A stretch of 21,597 nucleotides of DNA from Balamuthia mandrillaris (taxonomy: Eukaryota > Discosea > Longamoebia > Balamuthiidae): NCBI GenBank assembly GCA_031835245.1, contig JAVKOQ010000649.1, forward strand, positions 1-21,597, written 5' to 3'. Position numbers and translations under genes: made by a program. Of this stretch, positions 19,100-21,597 are shown in pieces; within the stretch, counting starts at the first letter, position 1, and each line of letters starts with the position of its first letter. The notes under the pieces are model-generated. The model worked only from the letters and a program-made list of their open reading frames with translations. It did no database searches and was not told the origin of the DNA.

Positions 19100-19870
19100 T
19101 CAGATTGAGGACTGCTTCAAGGAGGGTACAGGAAGGACCTATTGATAGAGCCTATTTCTGATAGCCATCAAGAATATGCTTGCAGATGTGTTGCTTGACA
19201 GCTTGCACCAAACGTTGATGTTGATGTCTGGCAATTCATGGTCCTTGGAGTGGGATAGTGGTTTTTCAGGGTAGTCAATTGGAATGTCTATTATGTCCAT
19301 GCCAGACTTGTGCATGAAGTCGTGGCCCAGGATGTTTGATTGACTGTTTGGTTGTAGCAACATGGAGAACATGTGATGGAAACAGCATTTGCTGAAGCCA
19401 ATAGCAAGTAGCTCCGTTTTGGCACCACATACAGCAGTGGTTTAATGGTGTCTAAGTATGACCATGTAGTTGGCTTGCTTGGTTTTGGCAGGAACTAAGT
19501 CAACAATAGAAGGGTCCATATAAAGGGGTAACTGGCGCCAGAGTCTATGACAGCAGTGACATGATGGCCATTGACAGTCATCTGATCCAGGCATGTCATT
19601 GACTCATAGAACTCATTGCACTCTTCTTTGCCAATAGAGTCTTGCTGTGCAGTGGCAGGAGCAGGTGTGTTGCTCTGTTGTTGTTAAAAGACATGGAGTT
19701 GAGGGAAAATAGCTGGAAAAGGACTGGCATGATAGTTGTGCACATGTCTGTTGCAGCTTTGGCAATGCATTCAGTCTCAAGACAGCTGGGGATGTTGAGC
19801 TCAAGTTAAAAGGATTGTTGGAGCATGCAAAAGTACACCTGTTGTGCCTTGTGAAGCTGTTCATGGAGGA
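19100..19870 (-). mobile_element. LTR-retrotransposon coding fossil with retropepsin-like protease part
   Basis: On the minus strand, near 19540-19590, the sequence reads VNGHHVTAVIDSGASYP. This is the D-S-G-A active-site pattern of retroviral-type aspartic proteases, in its usual setting after a short hydrophobic strand. Downstream text (HDFMHKSGMDIIDIPIDYPE) suits the rest of a protease region. The piece is broken in several places and no reverse transcriptase or integrase is seen near it. Whether it belongs to the LTR family of copies A-D is unknown. Confidence 0.6.
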
Positions 19871-19935
19871 TGTTGAGAGTAAATAGTGCTAGAAGGGATT
19901 TGAATCACTTACATAAGTCAAAAAAAAAATGTTAG

Positions 19936-20128
19936 TGATGAGACAAGAAGTGTATTCAAGTGAAATGAGGAAGGATATTGAGAGTGAATCCCCAGTATTG
20001 CTTCAAAGTACACCAAGAGAAAGGAGAAAAGGGAAAAAGGAAAGATGGATGACACAAAAGAAAGGAAAGCTGAGGGTCCAGGATGGATCTAACATGTGGA
20101 GTCCTGAGATAAGTGTTGGTTATTTTAC
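19936..20128 (+). repeat. ~190-bp direct repeat, copy 2
   Basis: Partner of 18471-18660 in the same orientation. It ends with TGTTGGTTATTTTACCAACA, a short inverted repeat reminiscent of the start of the LTR family. Flanking bases do not give a convincing target duplication for the pair. Confidence 0.72.
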
Positions 20129-20156
20129 CAACAACATCTTGTTGTGCTACTCTTAC

Positions 20157-20335
20157 AATTTGTACTCTTCCTTTCTCTTTCTCTTTTCCTCCTTTCTTCC
20201 TTTTTCTTTCTCAGTTTCTCTCTCTTTCCCTCTCCCGTTTTCTCTCATTCTCCCTTCTCCTTTAACTCTTCCTTTCCCTCTCTGTCCCTCTTCCCTTTCC
20301 ACTCTCCTCTCCTTTCCCTGATCCTCTTCCTCCCT
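20157..20335 (+). repeat. Pyrimidine-rich tract
   Basis: Nearly all C and T for about 180 bp, with irregular TCTTTCC/CCTTCTC units. Frames through it are low complexity. No gene is supported. Confidence 0.75.
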
Positions 20336-20534
20336 ATGCACTTAGCAGTTTTTGGTGGTCAAATTATAATGTTAAAAATTACGCACAAATATTTATATGA
20401 TGGTTTTGCAGTTTTCCCAAAACAACTGTTTTTAGTTATTTGAATAGCCAAAAACTGCCAATATAAATTTGGCTGGGCAAAAAAACAACCAATTTCTCTT
20501 GCCTGTCAGTTCAGAGTTATCTTTCCCAAAATTA
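20336..20534. other. AT-rich spacer, no feature seen
   Basis: No open frame with recognisable content and no match to the other repeats in the window, apart from lying between the pyrimidine tract and a LINE copy. Confidence 0.5.
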
Positions 20535-20546
20535 TTTTGAAAGATA

Positions 20547-21028
20547 GTAGTAGTAGTAATAAAAAGTTTATTTGCTCTGAGAGCAACACCAATCTATACA
20601 TAAAAAGTAAGCCTTGTACATACATAGTGTACTCTTACTTTTCTTACTCCCTCATCCTCAATGCCTTCCCAATTGTTACTCAATTCACAAGTGAAAGGTG
20701 TTGAATGAGATTTCAGACCAACTTTGTATCATCTAGCTATCCTTTTCTTTCCCTTTCCTTTTTCCTCTTTTCCTTGCTTACATTACTTCCAAAGACTGAT
20801 AAAATGCAGAAGAACTTCCATGCTTCCAACTTGCTCTTGCTGCCCATAATCTCCAGACTCGTTTACAACTTTGCTTACATTGTTCCATCTCTTGAGCTCT
20901 GTTACATTTCTTTCCACTTGACAGGAGCTTTGTTGTACAGTCTTCAATAATCAGCTTTCTGACTTGTTCTTCACTTCCATTGTCCACACTCCAGATTCTA
21001 AAGCGATCTTCCCAAAGGTTAGGACACC
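20547..21028 (-). mobile_element. Second LINE copy, 3' end only, with 12-bp target duplication
   Basis: Read on the minus strand it matches the end of the LINE at 15420-18460: CPNLWEDRFRIW, EEQVRKLIIEDC and WRLWAARASWK, followed by the same 3' untranslated region, AATAAA-type signal and (TAC)n tail. It is about 480 bp long and strongly 5' truncated. TTTTGAAAGATA lies at both 20535-20546 and 21029-21040, a textbook target-primed insertion footprint. Confidence 0.88.
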
Positions 21029-21040
21029 TTTTGAAAGATA

Positions 21041-21105
21041 GTAGTAGTAGTAATAAGAAGTTTATTTGCTCTGAGAGCAACACCAACCAATACATAAAAA
21101 GTAAA
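21041..21105 (-). mobile_element. Third LINE 3' end (about 65 bp)
   Basis: Begins with the same (GTA)n tail, then AAGTTTATTTGCTCTGAGAG and the adjoining 3' untranslated bases, after which similarity stops. The 482-bp copy is inserted exactly at the outer edge of this tail. Confidence 0.8.
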
Positions 21106-21530
21106 AATAGTGTTTGAAGAATATATTTTGGCCTATTCAAAATTTTCAAAAGGAGTTCCTTTTTATTTGTACTTTGTTTGTCATTTTGTGCAATCCTTTA
21201 TAATCAGCTTTTTAACAAGTTTCTAATCTTTATTATTTACTCTAGATTATTTACTAAACTGATTTTTACAAAGCTTTGGACACCTTCAAAAGAAAAGTTT
21301 TGACAAACTTTGCCTTTTTGTTTGAATAGCAGCTCAGTCTTTCTTTTTTTGAAGATTACAAGTGTTAGCACTTGTTGGTAAAAATCACTTATCTCCAGAC
21401 TCCTTTTGCAATGACAACCAAGGTATTTTTTTTATGTATAGTTCAGAAAAACCACCAGTTCCTGTCATAGTTGTATTCATAAAAAGCCATCCCAAACTAT
21501 ACATAAAATACAACCAAAGTAGCTTCATTA
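21106..21530. other. AT-rich stretch, no feature seen
   Basis: AT-rich with several short A and T runs and no open frame that resembles a protein. No tRNA or other RNA gene was recognised. Confidence 0.45.
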
Positions 21531-21531
21531 T

Positions 21532-21597
21532 GAGTAATAGTAATGATAAGAAGTTTATTTGCTAAGAGCAACACCAATTTATACATAAAAAGTACGT
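21532..21597 (-). mobile_element. Fourth LINE 3' end, cut by the window edge
   Basis: AATAGTAATGATAAGAAG, then TTTATTTGCTAAGAGCAACA and CATAAAAAGTA match the 3' end of the other three copies in the same orientation as the second and third. Its 5' extent is outside the window. Confidence 0.75.

Noticed and set aside
1-21597. CRISPR array, rRNA, tRNA, bacterial operon signals.
   Set aside because: No regularly spaced repeats or RNA-gene signatures were recognised, and the splicing shows this is eukaryotic nuclear DNA.

Overview
The window is nuclear DNA of a eukaryote. About 26 short spliceosomal introns (54-326 nt) can be placed by joining conserved protein blocks across GT/GC...AG boundaries. 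The gene content fits a unicellular eukaryote, either a protist or an early-diverging fungus or holozoan: a VID27/DEM family gene, an AAK1/Ark-type endocytic kinase, a mitochondrial-looking HSP20 and a Crinkler-like nuclease-kinase gene. I cannot name the species from sequence alone.

The left half (1-12136) is gene-dense. From left to right it holds five genes. (1) The 5' end of a C2-domain gene on the minus strand runs off the left edge. (2) A four-exon minus-strand gene encodes a ~1073-residue protein with a PD-(D/E)XK-like middle region and a C-terminal protein kinase. (3) An intronless HSP20 gene lies on the minus strand. (4) A seven-exon plus-strand gene encodes a numb-associated (AAK1/GAK/Ark) kinase with clathrin/AP2-type motifs in its tail. 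(5) A fifteen-exon minus-strand VID27 gene converges on the kinase, with only about 150 bp between their stop codons. HSP20 and the AAK1-like gene are divergent and share an intergenic region that contains a G13C12 palindrome.

The right part (about 12.3-21.6 kb) is a transposon graveyard. It contains decayed exon-like remnants of unknown origin and a broken DDE_Tnp_4-type (PIF/Harbinger/ISL2EU-like) DNA transposase. It also has a 5'-truncated LINE carrying a nested solo LTR, plus three further LINE 3' ends. Four copies of one LTR family are present, two of them with clean 4-bp target duplications, together with a protease-bearing LTR-element fossil. A ~190-bp direct repeat flanks some of that debris. 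I see no intact host gene to the right of 12136.

The host genes do not form one pathway. The AAK1-like kinase (clathrin coat regulation), the C2 protein (membrane/lipid binding) and VID27 (named for vacuolar import and degradation) all point to membrane traffic, but in a eukaryote this neighbourhood is no evidence of joint function. The most unusual gene is the nuclease-like/kinase fusion at 917-4425.
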